64,000 nt of DNA from Aquibaculum arenosum (GCF_029222965.1 NZ_JARHUD010000001.1:1-64000), one strand, 5' to 3'. Shown: positions 54,444 through 63,733, counted from the first letter of the stretch. Translations and numbers: made by a program. Notes: generated by a model not told the origin, from the letters alone.

Positions 54444-55629
54444 CGGCGTCCTGCTCGGCGGCCACCGTGGTCGCCAGGGCGACAATCCGGCGGCAGGCCT
54501 CGGCAAGCACCTCTTCCGACGCGGTGAGACTGAGGCGCAGATGGCCCGCGGCCGCGGCGCCGAAGCCCTCTCCCGGCAGCACGGAAACGGCGTAGCGATC
54601 CAGCAGCGCCTGGGCGAAGGCCTGGGCGCCCAGGCCGGTGCCGCGCACATCGATCATCACGAACATGCCGCCTTCCGGCTTGCGGGCCAGCAGCCCCGGC
54701 GCAGCGGCCAGCGCGTCGCAGATCAGGTCGCGCCGCGCGCGATAGCGTGCGCGCATGGCGGCCAGATCTTCGCCCGCAGCCTCCAGGGCATGGCGTGCCG
54801 CGTCCTGTACGAAGCCGGGCAGGCCGTAAAGCGAGCAGAGCAGCAAATTGTGCGCATGGGCGGCCAGCCCCGAGGGGGCAATCATCCAGCCGGCACGCCA
54901 TCCCGGCATGGAGTGAGACTTGGAGAGACTGGAGACCACCACCGTTCGCTCCGCCATGCCCGGCAGGGCGCAGGGACTGATATGCTCGCCCTCGAAGGTG
55001 AGCGCGGCATAGACCTCATCGCAGACCAGCCAAAGGTTGTGCTCGCGACAGATCTCGGCGATGGCTTCCAATTCCGCCCGGGTAAAAACAGCCCCCGTGG
55101 GGTTGTGCGGCGTGTTGATGTAGATCGCCCGGGTGCGTTCGGTGACCGCAGCCGCGATGGCGGCCGGGTCGGGATGAAAGCCCTTCTCCGCTGCGCTGGG
55201 GATCGTCACCGCGCGGGCGCCGGTGGTGGCGAAGACCGCTTCATAGGTGACGTACATCGGCACCGGCACGATCACTTCATCGCCCGGGGCCAGCAAGCAG
55301 AGCGCGGAGAGGAACAGGCCGTTCTGCGCGCCGGCCGTGACCACGACCTCGGCGGGATCGATCGCCAGACCGGTAAGTCTTTCATGCCAGCGGGCAATGG
55401 CCGCGCGCAGCTCCGGCTCGCCGTTGATCGGGGTGTAGCGGGTGCGTCCGGCCTGCAGCGACTCGATTGCGCGCTCGACGATGGGCTGCGGTGTGCGAAA
55501 GTCCGGGTCGCCGACGCTGAGCAGGATCACCTCCTCGCCCCGGCGTTGGCGCTCCACCGCCTGGAAATGGATGTCCCAGGCGCGTGAACCTTCACCGGCA
55601 ATGCGGTCGACCAGGGGGGAAAAGCGCAT
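54436..55629 (-). CDS. PLP-dependent aminotransferase (class I/II)
   Basis: A 397-residue enzyme. The ATG at 55629 is preferred over the open frame that runs to 56046, whose extra part has no family character. Fold type I features are SVGDPDF near 40, TAGAQNGLFLSALCLL (PLP phosphate region), NTPHNPTGAVF, and the PLP Lys in VVSSLSKSHSMPGWRAGW. It moves an amino group between an amino acid and 2-oxoglutarate or another keto acid; specificity is not readable. It is convergent with the DUF2155 gene and divergent from the methyltransferase. Confidence 0.92.
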   Translation of the reverse strand: MRFSPLVDRIAGEGSRAWDIHFQAVERQRRGEEVILLSVGDPDFRTPQPIVERAIESLQAGRTRYTPINGEPELRAAIARWHERLTGLAIDPAEVVVTAGAQNGLFLSALCLLAPGDEVIVPVPMYVTYEAVFATTGARAVTIPSAAEKGFHPDPAAIAAAVTERTRAIYINTPHNPTGAVFTRAELEAIAEICREHNLWLVCDEVYAALTFEGEHISPCALPGMAERTVVVSSLSKSHSMPGWRAGWMIAPSGLAAHAHNLLLCSLYGLPGFVQDAARHALEAAGEDLAAMRARYRARRDLICDALAAAPGLLARKPEGGMFVMIDVRGTGLGAQAFAQALLDRYAVSVLPGEGFGAAAAGHLRLSLTASEEVLAEACRRIVALATTVAAEQDAAN

Positions 55630-56048
55630 AGAGTCACACTCCGAGAACGGGCCTTTTGGCAAGACGGCGGGCACGCTGCCCGAAGGCAGAGCCTTTGCCA
55701 AGAGGTGTCGCTTTTCCGGCAGCAACTTGTCTGATAGAGACAGGGTGACCGGTGAATGGGTCAAGGTGTCACAGGAGGAGCGTGCCAAGATTCTGCCCCA
55801 GTCAAGCTGAAGACCCCAAGCTGAAGACCCCAAGCTGAAGTCCCAAGACACAGTGAGCGGGGAGCGGTGGGTCCGTGCGGCCTGCGAGAGGCGCCCGCGG
55901 GGGTGCTTTGTGCAATGGGCAGCGACAGCGCGACGCGCCGACCCCTCCGGCTCCATCCTGAAACCGTTGCCATCCCGACAGGGGGCTCGCGGGGTGCACG
56001 GGGCGAAGGGGCAACAGCGGAACCGAAAGGGAGCGACAAGCAACACGC
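55630..56048. other. 419-base intergenic region with a small tandem repeat
   Basis: No convincing gene is present between the divergent aminotransferase and methyltransferase genes. It must hold both promoters. Most of it is GC-rich. The only marked structure is a 14-nt tandem repeat at 55804-55844. Confidence 0.7.
55804..55844. repeat. Three 14-nt tandem repeats
   Basis: Unit AAGCTGAAGACCCC occurs at 55804-55817 and 55818-55831, and a third copy with a G-T change and one base fewer at 55832-55844. It is non-coding and lies in the 419-base promoter region between divergent genes. Confidence 0.9.
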
Positions 56049-56705
56049 ATGAGCAAGAACGAGAACGCCGATCGCGAGCGCCAGGAATGGCTAGCCAAGG
56101 TCTATGAAGCCGGCGGCGATACGCGCCTGCTTGCCGAGCATTACGATGCCTGGGCGGCGCGCTATGACGACGACATGGTCCATCTCGGCTACACCAATCC
56201 GGCCCTGACCGTCGGTCTCGCCGGGCGCTTCATTCAGGAGCCGGCCGCCCGCCTGCTCGATGCCGGGGCCGGCACAGGCATCATCGGCCGCCTGCTGTCC
56301 CTGCTCGGCTACGAAAACATCGTGGCCATGGACCTGTCTCAGGGCATGCTCGATCGGGCGCGGGAACTGGGAGTGTACCGGGAGCTCCACAGCATGGACA
56401 TGGGTAAGCGGCTCGGATTCGAGGATGATTGCTTTGATGGCTGCACGGCCATCGGCGTGCTCACCGTTGGCCATGCACCGCCTGCCGCTCTTGACGAGCT
56501 TGTGCGGGTGGTCCGTCCGGGCGGCGTGCTGATCTTCTCCGTCACCGACAAAGCCTTCGAGAGTGGTTTCGGCGCCAAGATGCAGGCACTGGCCGATGCC
56601 GGTCGGTGGCAGCATGTGGCCGAGAGCAAGCCATACATTCCCTTGCCCGGCGCCATGGGCGAAAGGGGTCACGGATCTCGCATGTTCGTGTATCGTGTAG
56701 CGTAA
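56049..56705 (+). CDS. Class I SAM-dependent methyltransferase
   Basis: A 218-residue methyltransferase. Motif I LLDAGAGTGIIGRLL (about 69-83), an acidic residue after strand beta2 (MDLSQGM), and a GCTAIGVLTVGHA post-II region define the SAM-binding Rossmann fold. The N-terminal YDAWAARYDDDM is typical of the ubiquinone/menaquinone- or Williams-Beuren-like groups. The substrate is not readable. It is 92 bases upstream of the ABC binding-protein gene on the same strand, with no proof of co-transcription. Confidence 0.85.
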   Translation: MSKNENADRERQEWLAKVYEAGGDTRLLAEHYDAWAARYDDDMVHLGYTNPALTVGLAGRFIQEPAARLLDAGAGTGIIGRLLSLLGYENIVAMDLSQGMLDRARELGVYRELHSMDMGKRLGFEDDCFDGCTAIGVLTVGHAPPAALDELVRVVRPGGVLIFSVTDKAFESGFGAKMQALADAGRWQHVAESKPYIPLPGAMGERGHGSRMFVYRVA

Positions 56706-56796
56706 CAGCGCCGTCTGCGGCACAGTGAAGCCGGAGCCGAAGCTGGACAGCGCGAGATCCGGCGGCCGCGGGCGATAACAGGGAGAGCCAGACACA

Positions 56797-58383
56797 ATGA
56801 ACGAATTCGACTATCAGAAGCACCTGCTCGAACTCGGGCGCGTTTCCCGCCGCCAGTTCATCCACCGCACCGCGGCCCTGGGCGCCTCGGCCGCGCTGAT
56901 CGGCACGGCTCTGTCTCGGCCGGCCTGGGCCAATGAACCGGTGAAGGGCGGGACGCTGAAGTTCGGCATGGGCGGCGGTTCGACCACCGACTCCATGAAC
57001 CCCTCGACCGCAACCGATTCGGTGGCGATCTCCCAGGTGCACACCACCTACAACCATCTGGTTGAGCTCAACTCAAACCGCGAGGCGATCCCGGAACTGG
57101 CCTTATCCTGGGAGCCCAGCTCGGACGCCGTGACCTGGGCCTTCAAGCTGCGCAAGGACGTGGAGTTCCACAACGGCAAGACCATGGACGCTCACGACGT
57201 GGTCTACTCGATCCAGCGCCACATGGGCCCCGATGCCCAGACTGCCGCCAGTGGTGTGGTCGCCGGCATCGAAGAGGTGCGCGCCGATGGGTCGGACACC
57301 GTCATCATCACGCTCAAGGGCGGCAACGCCGATCTGCCCTACCTGATGGCGGATTATCACCTGGCAATCGTGCCGGACGGCTTCGATGACTGGGCCAATG
57401 CAGTGGGCACCGGCCCCTACATGGTGGAGCACTACGAGGCCGGCGTTGAATCCAAGCACGTGCGCAATCCCAACTACTGGAAGGAGGGGCGCGCGCATGC
57501 CGATGCGGTGGAGTACACCGTCATCAACGACGCCACCGCTCGCTCCGCAGCGCTGACGTCCGGGCAGGTCTCAGTGATCAACCGCATTTCCAAGCGCACG
57601 GTCGATCTCATGAAGCGCAACCAGGCGCTGGAGATCCTCAACTCGCCGGCGGGTCAGCACTACACCCTGCCGATGCACACGCAGGAAGGGCCGCTGACCG
57701 ATCCCAATCTTCGGCTCGCCCTCAAGCACGCCATCGACCGCGAGGCGCTGGTCAACACCCTGCTGTCCGGTTACGGCCGGGCTGGCAACGACCATCCCAT
57801 TCCCGATTTCGACCAGTACTTCGACAGCTCCATGGCGCAGCGCGCTTACGATCCGGATCGGGCGAAGCACTATCTGCGCGAGGCGGGCGTGGAGGATTTC
57901 ACCATTCAGCTCCACACCTCCGAGGCCGCCTTCCCCGAGGCGGTGGACACCGCCCAGATGTATCAGGAGGCGGCGCGCGCCGCCGGCATCAACCTGGAGT
58001 TGGTGCGTGCGCCGGCCGACGGCTACTGGTCGGACATCTGGCTCAACGTGCCCTTCTGCATGTCCTACTGGGGCGGCCGCGCCACCCCAGACATGATGTA
58101 CTCCATCGCCTACACCTGTGGTGCTGCCTGGAATGAGACGCACTACTGCAGTGATGAGTTCGACCAGCTGGTCCGCGAGGCGCGTGCCGAACTGGATCAG
58201 GCGCGCCGCAAGGAACTCTATGCCCGGGCGCAGGAACTGGTGCACATGGAGGGGGGCAACATCATCCCCATGTTCGCCGACTACGTCGACGGCTACCGCC
58301 GGGACGAGGTGGGGGGCTATGAGGAAGACTTTGTCTTCGAGATGGTCGGCCACCGCGGCGCCGAACGTCTCTGGGCGCTGTAA
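56797..58383 (+). CDS. ABC transporter substrate-binding protein (SBP_bac_5), Tat-exported
   Basis: A 528-residue binding protein of the dipeptide/oligopeptide/nickel family. A twin-arginine signal is visible (Arg18-Arg19 in SRRQFIHR), then a hydrophobic run ending Ser-Arg-Pro-Ala-Trp-Ala, so it is exported folded. Mature features include the family motif WEPSSDAVTWAFKLRKDVEFHNG and the domain hinge with VEHYEAGVESKHVRNPNYW. Ligands of this family include peptides, opines, and glycosides. It starts a five-gene operon with permeases, fused ATPases and an MBL hydrolase. Confidence 0.92.
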   Translation: MNEFDYQKHLLELGRVSRRQFIHRTAALGASAALIGTALSRPAWANEPVKGGTLKFGMGGGSTTDSMNPSTATDSVAISQVHTTYNHLVELNSNREAIPELALSWEPSSDAVTWAFKLRKDVEFHNGKTMDAHDVVYSIQRHMGPDAQTAASGVVAGIEEVRADGSDTVIITLKGGNADLPYLMADYHLAIVPDGFDDWANAVGTGPYMVEHYEAGVESKHVRNPNYWKEGRAHADAVEYTVINDATARSAALTSGQVSVINRISKRTVDLMKRNQALEILNSPAGQHYTLPMHTQEGPLTDPNLRLALKHAIDREALVNTLLSGYGRAGNDHPIPDFDQYFDSSMAQRAYDPDRAKHYLREAGVEDFTIQLHTSEAAFPEAVDTAQMYQEAARAAGINLELVRAPADGYWSDIWLNVPFCMSYWGGRATPDMMYSIAYTCGAAWNETHYCSDEFDQLVREARAELDQARRKELYARAQELVHMEGGNIIPMFADYVDGYRRDEVGGYEEDFVFEMVGHRGAERLWAL

Positions 58384-58413
58384 ACCGTCACGTAACGGAC
58401 GGGGCTCCCACCC

Positions 58414-59364
58414 GTGATCCTGTCACTCGTTGCCAAGCGCCTGGCGCTGGGCGTCCTGACTCTGTGGCTCGTCTCCCTGCTGATCTTCGCCATTACGGAG
58501 ATCCTGCCGGGAGACGTGGCCACGGCCATTCTCGGACAGGCCGCCACCCCGGAAACGGTGGCGGCCATCCGCAATCAACTCGGCCTGAACGAGCCGGCCT
58601 GGTGGCGCTATCTGCAATGGCTCACCGGGGCGATCCAGGGCGATTTCGGAATCTCGCTGGCCAATCAACGGCCTGTGGCGCCGCAAATTCTGGGCCGACT
58701 TGAGAACACGCTTTTCCTGGCCTCGGTTGCGGCGGTGATCGCAGTGCCGCTGGCGATCAGCCTCGGTTTGATCGCGGCCATCAAGCAGCACTCGCTGCTG
58801 GACCGGACCATATCCCTCACCACGCTTGCCTCGATCTCGGTGCCGGAATTTTTCATCGCCTACCTGCTAATTTTCTTTTTGGCGGTTCAGGCGGGCTGGT
58901 TTCCCTCCATGGCGCGCTTCGATGCCGACATGGGCTTCCTGGAGCAGTTGGGCGTGATCGTCCTGCCGGCTTTGACCCTGGTGCTGGTGGTGCTGGCGCA
59001 TATGATGCGCATGACCCGCGCCACGGTGCTGAACGTCATGGCGCAGCCCTTCGTGGAGATGGCGGAGCTCAAGGGCGTGCCCAAGTGGCGCATCGTGGTG
59101 CAGCACGCGCTGCCCAATGCGCTGGCGCCGATCATCAACGTCGTCGCCCTCAACCTTGCCTACCTGGTGGTGGGGGTGATCGTGGTCGAGGTCGTCTTTG
59201 TCTATCCGGGACTGGGACAGTTCATGGTCGATGCCGTCGCACGGCGCGACATTCCGACCGTACAGGCCTGCGGCCTGATCTTCGCGGCGGTCTACGTCAC
59301 CCTCAACATGCTGGCAGACATCGGGGCCATCCTGGCCAATCCGCGTCTGCGGCATCCGCGATAG
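58414..59364 (+). CDS. ABC transporter permease (DppB/OppB-like)
   Basis: A 316-residue permease starting at GTG 58414, 30 bases after the binding-protein gene. It has about six transmembrane helices. The N-terminal LSLVAKRLALGVLTLWLVSLLIF and ILPGDVA are standard, and the EAA loop is seen at MAELKGVPKWRIVVQHALPNAL. It pairs with the following DppC-like permease. Confidence 0.93.
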   Translation: MILSLVAKRLALGVLTLWLVSLLIFAITEILPGDVATAILGQAATPETVAAIRNQLGLNEPAWWRYLQWLTGAIQGDFGISLANQRPVAPQILGRLENTLFLASVAAVIAVPLAISLGLIAAIKQHSLLDRTISLTTLASISVPEFFIAYLLIFFLAVQAGWFPSMARFDADMGFLEQLGVIVLPALTLVLVVLAHMMRMTRATVLNVMAQPFVEMAELKGVPKWRIVVQHALPNALAPIINVVALNLAYLVVGVIVVEVVFVYPGLGQFMVDAVARRDIPTVQACGLIFAAVYVTLNMLADIGAILANPRLRHPR

Positions 59365-59374
59365 GGGGCGGGGC

Positions 59375-60205
59375 ATGCGCGTATCGGGACACCGACTTTC
59401 CATCGCCGCCCTGGTTGGGCTGGCCATCATTTTCGTCAATGTGGCAGCCGCCGTGCTGGCACCCTGGATTGCCCCCTACAGCCCGACCTCGACGGTGGGC
59501 AGTGTCTGGCTGCCGCCCGGCGAGGAAGGCTTCCTGCTGGGCACTGACCAGAACGGTCGCGATATGCTGACGCGCATGCTTTACGGCGCGCGCACCTCCA
59601 TCGGCATCGCGCTCACCGCGACGATCCTCTCCTTCCTGTTAGGCTCAGTGCTGGGCTTCCTGGCGGCGACGGTGGGCGGATGGCTCGACCAGCTCTTGAG
59701 CCGCATCGTCGATACGCTGATGGCGATCCCGGTGCTGATCCTGGCCCTGCTGGTGCTGACCGCGCTCGGCAGTTCCATTCCGGTGCTGATCGGGGTCATC
59801 GCCGTGCTGGACTCGACCCGGGTCTTTCGCTTGTCGCGCGCCGTGGGAATGGACATCGCGGTGATGGAGTACGTGGAGGCTGCGCGGCTGCGCGGGGAGG
59901 GGCTCTGGTGGATCATTCGCCGGGAGATCCTGCCCAACGCGCTGCCGCCGCTGATCGCTGAGTTCGGTCTGCGCTTTTGCTTTGCCTTCCTATTAATTTC
60001 CTCGCTCTCCTTTCTCGGTCTTGGCGTGCAGCCGCCCTTTGCCGACTGGGGCGGCATGGTGCGCGACAACGCCCAGGCGCTGGAGTTCGGTCTTTCCGCA
60101 CCGCTGATTCCGGCCGCCGGCATCGCGGTGCTCACCATCGGAGTGAATCTGGTGGTGGACTGGATGCTGGGCCTGCAGGGCCGCACCATGGAGGATAGCC
60201 GATGA
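59375..60205 (+). CDS. ABC transporter permease (DppC/OppC-like)
   Basis: A 276-residue permease starting at ATG 59375, 10 bases after its partner. It has the family start of one helix followed by a conserved Gly-Thr-Asp-Gln-Asn-Gly-Arg-Asp (LGTDQNGRDMLTRMLYGARTS) and an EAA loop at VEAARLRGEGLWWIIRREILPNA. About six helices. Its end overlaps the ATPase gene by four bases (ATGA-type), indicating translational coupling. Confidence 0.93.
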   Translation: MRVSGHRLSIAALVGLAIIFVNVAAAVLAPWIAPYSPTSTVGSVWLPPGEEGFLLGTDQNGRDMLTRMLYGARTSIGIALTATILSFLLGSVLGFLAATVGGWLDQLLSRIVDTLMAIPVLILALLVLTALGSSIPVLIGVIAVLDSTRVFRLSRAVGMDIAVMEYVEAARLRGEGLWWIIRREILPNALPPLIAEFGLRFCFAFLLISSLSFLGLGVQPPFADWGGMVRDNAQALEFGLSAPLIPAAGIAVLTIGVNLVVDWMLGLQGRTMEDSR

Positions 60206-61854
60206 GCGCCGCGACGCCGTCCAAGAGCGGACCGCTCCTGACCATGCGCGGCCTGCACATCGAAGCCACCGGCTTCGACGGACACCCCATCATCATTGTC
60301 GATGGCATCGACCTCGATCTGGAGCGTGGTCAGGTGTTGGGCCTGATCGGCGAATCCGGAGCGGGCAAGTCGACGATTGCCCTTGCGGCCATGGGCTACA
60401 CCCGCGGCGGGGCACGCATCACCGGCGGCGACATCGTCTTCGATGGCCGCAATGTGCTGGAAATGCCGTATCACCAGCGGCGCAAGCTGCGCGGCGACCG
60501 CATCTCTTATGTGGCGCAGTCGGCGGCTGCCTCCTTCAATCCGGCCAAGACCTTGATGCACCAGATCATCGAGGCGCCGGTGCTGCACGGGGTGATGAGC
60601 GCGGAAGAGGCGAGCCAGCGGGCAGTCGATCTCTTCCATCGCCTGAAGGTGCCGGATCCGGACACCTTCGGCCGGCGCTATCCCCATCAGGTTTCCGGCG
60701 GGCAGTTGCAGCGCGCCATGACTGCCATGGCGATGGTCTGCGAACCCGACGTCTTGATACTGGACGAGCCCACCACCGCCCTGGATGTCACCACCCAGAT
60801 CGAGGTGCTGGCGGCGGTGCGTGACGTGATGCGCGAGTTCGGCACGGCGGGGCTCTACATCACCCACGATCTGGCCGTCGTGGCGCAGATCTCTGACCGC
60901 ATCATGGTCCTGCGCGATGGCCGAACGGTCGAGGTTGGAGAAACCCAACAGATCCTGGAAGCGCCGCGGGAAACCTACACCCGGGACCTGGTCGCGGCCC
61001 GGCGGTTTCATGTGAAGGCCGGCGAGGGGGGAAGCGAAACGCCGCAAGCGCTGCTGGAAGCGCGCGGCATCGACGCCGGCTATGGCAGCGTCAAGGTGCT
61101 CAAAGGCGTGGACGTGGCGGTCCACCCGCGCGAGACCGTGGCCGTGGTGGGCGAGTCCGGCAGCGGCAAGTCGACGCTGGCCCGGGTGGTCACCGGCCTG
61201 CTGCCGCCGACGCGTGGTCAGGTACTTTTTCAGGGCGAGGCGCTGCCCCCGGCGCTGGGGCAGCGCAGCCGCGAGCAGCTTCGGCGTATCCAGATGATCT
61301 ATCAGATGCCTGACGTCGCCTTGAACCCGCGCCACCGCGTCTACGACACCCTGGCCCGGCCGCTGCAGTTCTATCACGGCCTGCGCGGCAAGGAGCTGCG
61401 CGAGGAGGTGAACCGGCTGCTCGATGACATCGAGCTGGGCGGGGACTATGCCCAGCGCTTTCCCGGCGAGCTCTCCGGCGGGCAGAAGCAGCGGGTCTGC
61501 ATTGCCCGGGCGCTGGCCGCCCGGCCCGACGTGGTGATCTGTGACGAGCCCACCTCGGCCCTGGATCAGCTGGTCGCGGAATCCATCCTGGAACTGCTGC
61601 AGCGCCTCCAGGACGAACGCGGACTGGCCTATCTCTTCATCACCCACGACCTGGGCCTGGTAAAGGCCATCGCGGATCGCGTGGTGGTGATGAAGAGCGG
61701 CGAGGTGGTGCAGCAGGGGCCCAAGGCGGAGGTCTTCAGCCCGCCAGCGCACCCCTACACCGAACTGCTGCTGGCCTCCGTGCCGGAAATGCGGGTTGAC
61801 TGGCTGGACGATGTGCTGGAGACCCGGGCCGGACAGGAGCTGGCGGAGCGCTAG
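60202..61854 (+). CDS. ABC transporter fused ATP-binding protein (DppD-DppF type)
   Basis: A 550-residue protein with two complete ATPase domains in one chain. The first has Walker A GESGAGKST, signature VSGGQLQRAMTAMAM and Walker B VLILDEPTTALD; the second has GESGSGKST, LSGGQKQRVCIARAL and VVICDEPTSALD. Both have a switch His (YITHDLAVV and FITHDLGLV). Single-chain forms replace separate DppD and DppF subunits and are known in Opp/Dpp/Gsi-type importers. It overlaps the permease gene by four bases. Confidence 0.94.
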   Translation: MSAATPSKSGPLLTMRGLHIEATGFDGHPIIIVDGIDLDLERGQVLGLIGESGAGKSTIALAAMGYTRGGARITGGDIVFDGRNVLEMPYHQRRKLRGDRISYVAQSAAASFNPAKTLMHQIIEAPVLHGVMSAEEASQRAVDLFHRLKVPDPDTFGRRYPHQVSGGQLQRAMTAMAMVCEPDVLILDEPTTALDVTTQIEVLAAVRDVMREFGTAGLYITHDLAVVAQISDRIMVLRDGRTVEVGETQQILEAPRETYTRDLVAARRFHVKAGEGGSETPQALLEARGIDAGYGSVKVLKGVDVAVHPRETVAVVGESGSGKSTLARVVTGLLPPTRGQVLFQGEALPPALGQRSREQLRRIQMIYQMPDVALNPRHRVYDTLARPLQFYHGLRGKELREEVNRLLDDIELGGDYAQRFPGELSGGQKQRVCIARALAARPDVVICDEPTSALDQLVAESILELLQRLQDERGLAYLFITHDLGLVKAIADRVVVMKSGEVVQQGPKAEVFSPPAHPYTELLLASVPEMRVDWLDDVLETRAGQELAER

Positions 61855-61878
61855 CGTTCCTCTCGGCAGGAGAACTCC

Positions 61879-62769
61879 ATGCAGCTTACCCTTCTCGGCA
61901 CCGGCTGTCCGGTGGTCAGCCTTGAGCGCTACGGCCCGGCGCAGCTCATCCGGCATGACAGCCGCGCGGTGCTGGTGGATTGCGGCTCGGGCGTCACGCA
62001 GCGGCTGCTGGCGGCGGGCTGCCCCGGGCGCGACCTTGATGCCGTGCTGCTCACCCACCTGCACAGTGATCACCTGGTCGATCTCTATCAGCTCATCGTC
62101 TCCGCCTGGCACCAGGGCCGCGCGCGGCCGCAGCAGGTCTACGGCCCGCCCGGCACCCGGACCTATGTCGAGGGGCTGATGGCGCTCTGGCGCCAGGAAT
62201 TGACCCAGCGCATCGCCCATGAGAAGCGCCCCTCGACCGAAGCGCTCGAGGTCGAGGTGACCGAGATCACGCCCGACTGGCGCCTGGCGCTGGGCGGGCT
62301 GGAGATCGAAGCGGTGGAGGTGGACCACCGGCCGGTGCGCCATGCCTTCGGCTTTGCCTTTGCCGCCGAAGGGCGGCGGCTGGTGCTTTCGGGCGATACC
62401 CGGCCCTGTCCGGGCCTGGAGGCGGCGGCCAGGGGCGCGGACCTGCTGCTCAACGAAGTCTTCGTACACCGGGAGATGCCGGTGATCGAGGGCGTGCGTT
62501 CGGCCGAGACGGTGGAGAATGTCGGCGCCTATCACACGCTGTCCTGCGAGGTCGGCAAGCTGGCCGCGCGCGCCGGTGTGGGCTGCCTGGCACTCACCCA
62601 CTTCGTGCCGCCGGCCTGCGACCGCGCCGCCCTGCTGGCAGAGGTGCGTCAGGACTTCACCGGGCCGGTGATCGTGGGCGAGGATTTGATGACCTTCGAC
62701 CTCACGGCTGGAACGCTCACCTACGGCCAGGCCCACCTCAGCCTGCCGCTGGAGCGCGCAAGCGCCTGA
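61879..62769 (+). CDS. MBL-fold metallo-hydrolase (RNase Z/ElaC-like fold)
   Basis: A 296-residue hydrolase. The zinc motif is THLHSDHLVD with His60, His62, Asp64 and His65; further conserved points are SGDTRPC and a late LTHFVPP His. The N-terminus LTLLGTGCPVVSLERYGP is like RNase Z-type proteins, but the tRNA-binding arm is not evident, so a phosphodiesterase or lactonase function is possible. It follows the ABC ATPase gene by 24 bases on the same strand and may act on the imported substrate (inference). Confidence 0.85.
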   Translation: MQLTLLGTGCPVVSLERYGPAQLIRHDSRAVLVDCGSGVTQRLLAAGCPGRDLDAVLLTHLHSDHLVDLYQLIVSAWHQGRARPQQVYGPPGTRTYVEGLMALWRQELTQRIAHEKRPSTEALEVEVTEITPDWRLALGGLEIEAVEVDHRPVRHAFGFAFAAEGRRLVLSGDTRPCPGLEAAARGADLLLNEVFVHREMPVIEGVRSAETVENVGAYHTLSCEVGKLAARAGVGCLALTHFVPPACDRAALLAEVRQDFTGPVIVGEDLMTFDLTAGTLTYGQAHLSLPLERASA

Positions 62770-62810
62770 CCACAACTCTGCGACGCCGCTCCACGCCTTG
62801 ACGCAGCGCC

Positions 62811-62839
62811 TTGACGCAGCCCTGCCGCTGCGCAGAATG
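62811..62839 (+). promoter_or_regulatory. Possible promoter of the CAU tRNA
   Basis: TTGACG at 62811-62816 is a good -35 element; AGAATG at 62834-62839 is a partial -10 match with 17-base spacing. Transcription would start about 15 bases upstream of the tRNA. The -35 lies in a small tandem repeat (GCCTTGACGCAGC twice). Confidence 0.4.
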
Positions 62840-62860
62840 CGCCGCACCCGCCATGCGGAG

Positions 62861-62936
62861 GGGCCCGTAGTTCAGTGGTCAGAACGCGCCGCTCATAACG
62901 GTGTTGTCGCAGGTTCGAATCCTGCCGGGCCCACCA
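62861..62936 (+). tRNA. tRNA with CAU anticodon (tRNA-Ile2 or tRNA-Met)
   Basis: A 76-nt tRNA with encoded CCA. The acceptor GGGCCCG pairs with CGGGCCC; the anticodon stem CGCCG/CGGTG (one wobble) holds loop CTCATAA, anticodon CAU; the T arm is GCAGGTTCGAATCCTGC. The paired first base rules out the usual initiator tRNA. The D-loop and T arm look like tRNA-Ile2 with lysidine-modified C34, but an elongator Met identity is not excluded from sequence alone. Confidence 0.9.
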
Positions 62937-62983
62937 ATGATTGCATATGACGGAATATATACTTGTTAAAGTAGAATGGCGGG

Positions 62984-63733
62984 TTAGGGCCTGAGCGCAT
63001 CCAGTCGGCTGTCGCCGGCGAAATCATCGAGGCGGTACTCGCGCTGGACCTTGGGCCATTCGCACCAGGCCTGGATCAAGCCGCTCCGAATGAACAGATG
63101 CCAAGTCTGAAAGTTGAGCGGCTCGCGACTGGACAAGGCGCGCGGCGTGAGGAGGGCCATGTTGCGTCCAGCCTGTTCCGGATCGCGCACGGACTCATAA
63201 CGAATGGCTTCAAGACCTGAGGTTCGCGCACTGTCAGCGAAGGCTTGGCAGGGGCTGTAGTCTTCCTTCTCGCGCCAGATATGGGCGTAGGACGCGAGGC
63301 GCCCAGTGGTGAGATCGACGCAGAATGCGGTGCTGCCCCGCACGCTGAAGGCGCTGTACTCCGCAGGCCCCTGCGGCAAGCGAGTGCCCGGAGCCTCGGC
63401 CAGGAAGAGAAAGCGGTAGAAAGCCATCTCGGCCACCGCTGTGGTCACGGCTTCGGCGGCATAGAAGGCGCCATCGCGTTGATGAGCGCGGCGAAAGCGG
63501 GAGCCCCAGGGATAGGGAGCGTAGCGGAAGGGTGCGGCCAGCAGCGGATGAAGGCCCGCGCATTCAGGAGGCAGGGGAGGCTTGACAACCTCGATCTCCT
63601 CTTCAAGCAGAGCTTGATCGTCCAGGCTTTCCGTGAGGCTGAGGGTCACAACCCGGTGCTGTCCCTCGACTAGGCGCCAGACCTCTGCCGACCATGGTAC
63701 CGCGTCAGAGGGGAGCGCGTCGGGAATCGACAT
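62984..63733 (-). CDS. RES-domain toxin (NAD+ phosphorylase/hydrolase type)
   Basis: A 249-residue protein. RES-family residues are visible: an Arg-Phe-Arg-Arg region before DGAFYAAEAVTTAVAEMAFYRFLF (with the Tyr and Glu of the active site), a late AIRYESVRDPEQAG, and NMALLTPRAL. RES toxins of the Xre-RES and Mbc systems degrade or phosphorolyse NAD+ and so arrest growth. The start overlaps the end of the upstream antitoxin gene by 29 bases, the usual antitoxin-first layout on one strand. It lies 47 bases downstream of a tRNA in the opposite orientation. Confidence 0.88.
   Translation of the reverse strand: MSIPDALPSDAVPWSAEVWRLVEGQHRVVTLSLTESLDDQALLEEEIEVVKPPLPPECAGLHPLLAAPFRYAPYPWGSRFRRAHQRDGAFYAAEAVTTAVAEMAFYRFLFLAEAPGTRLPQGPAEYSAFSVRGSTAFCVDLTTGRLASYAHIWREKEDYSPCQAFADSARTSGLEAIRYESVRDPEQAGRNMALLTPRALSSREPLNFQTWHLFIRSGLIQAWCEWPKVQREYRLDDFAGDSRLDALRP

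Noticed and set aside
55630-56046. Long N-terminal extension of the aminotransferase
   Set aside because: The extra 139 residues have no family character, run through a tandem repeat, and the standard family start is at 55629.
59581-62847. Very long minus-strand open frame (1088 codons) across the Dpp-type importer genes
   Set aside because: It is antisense to four well-supported genes with intact motifs, and its translation is low-complexity, His/Arg/Gly-rich without a domain. Long antisense frames are expected in GC-rich DNA.
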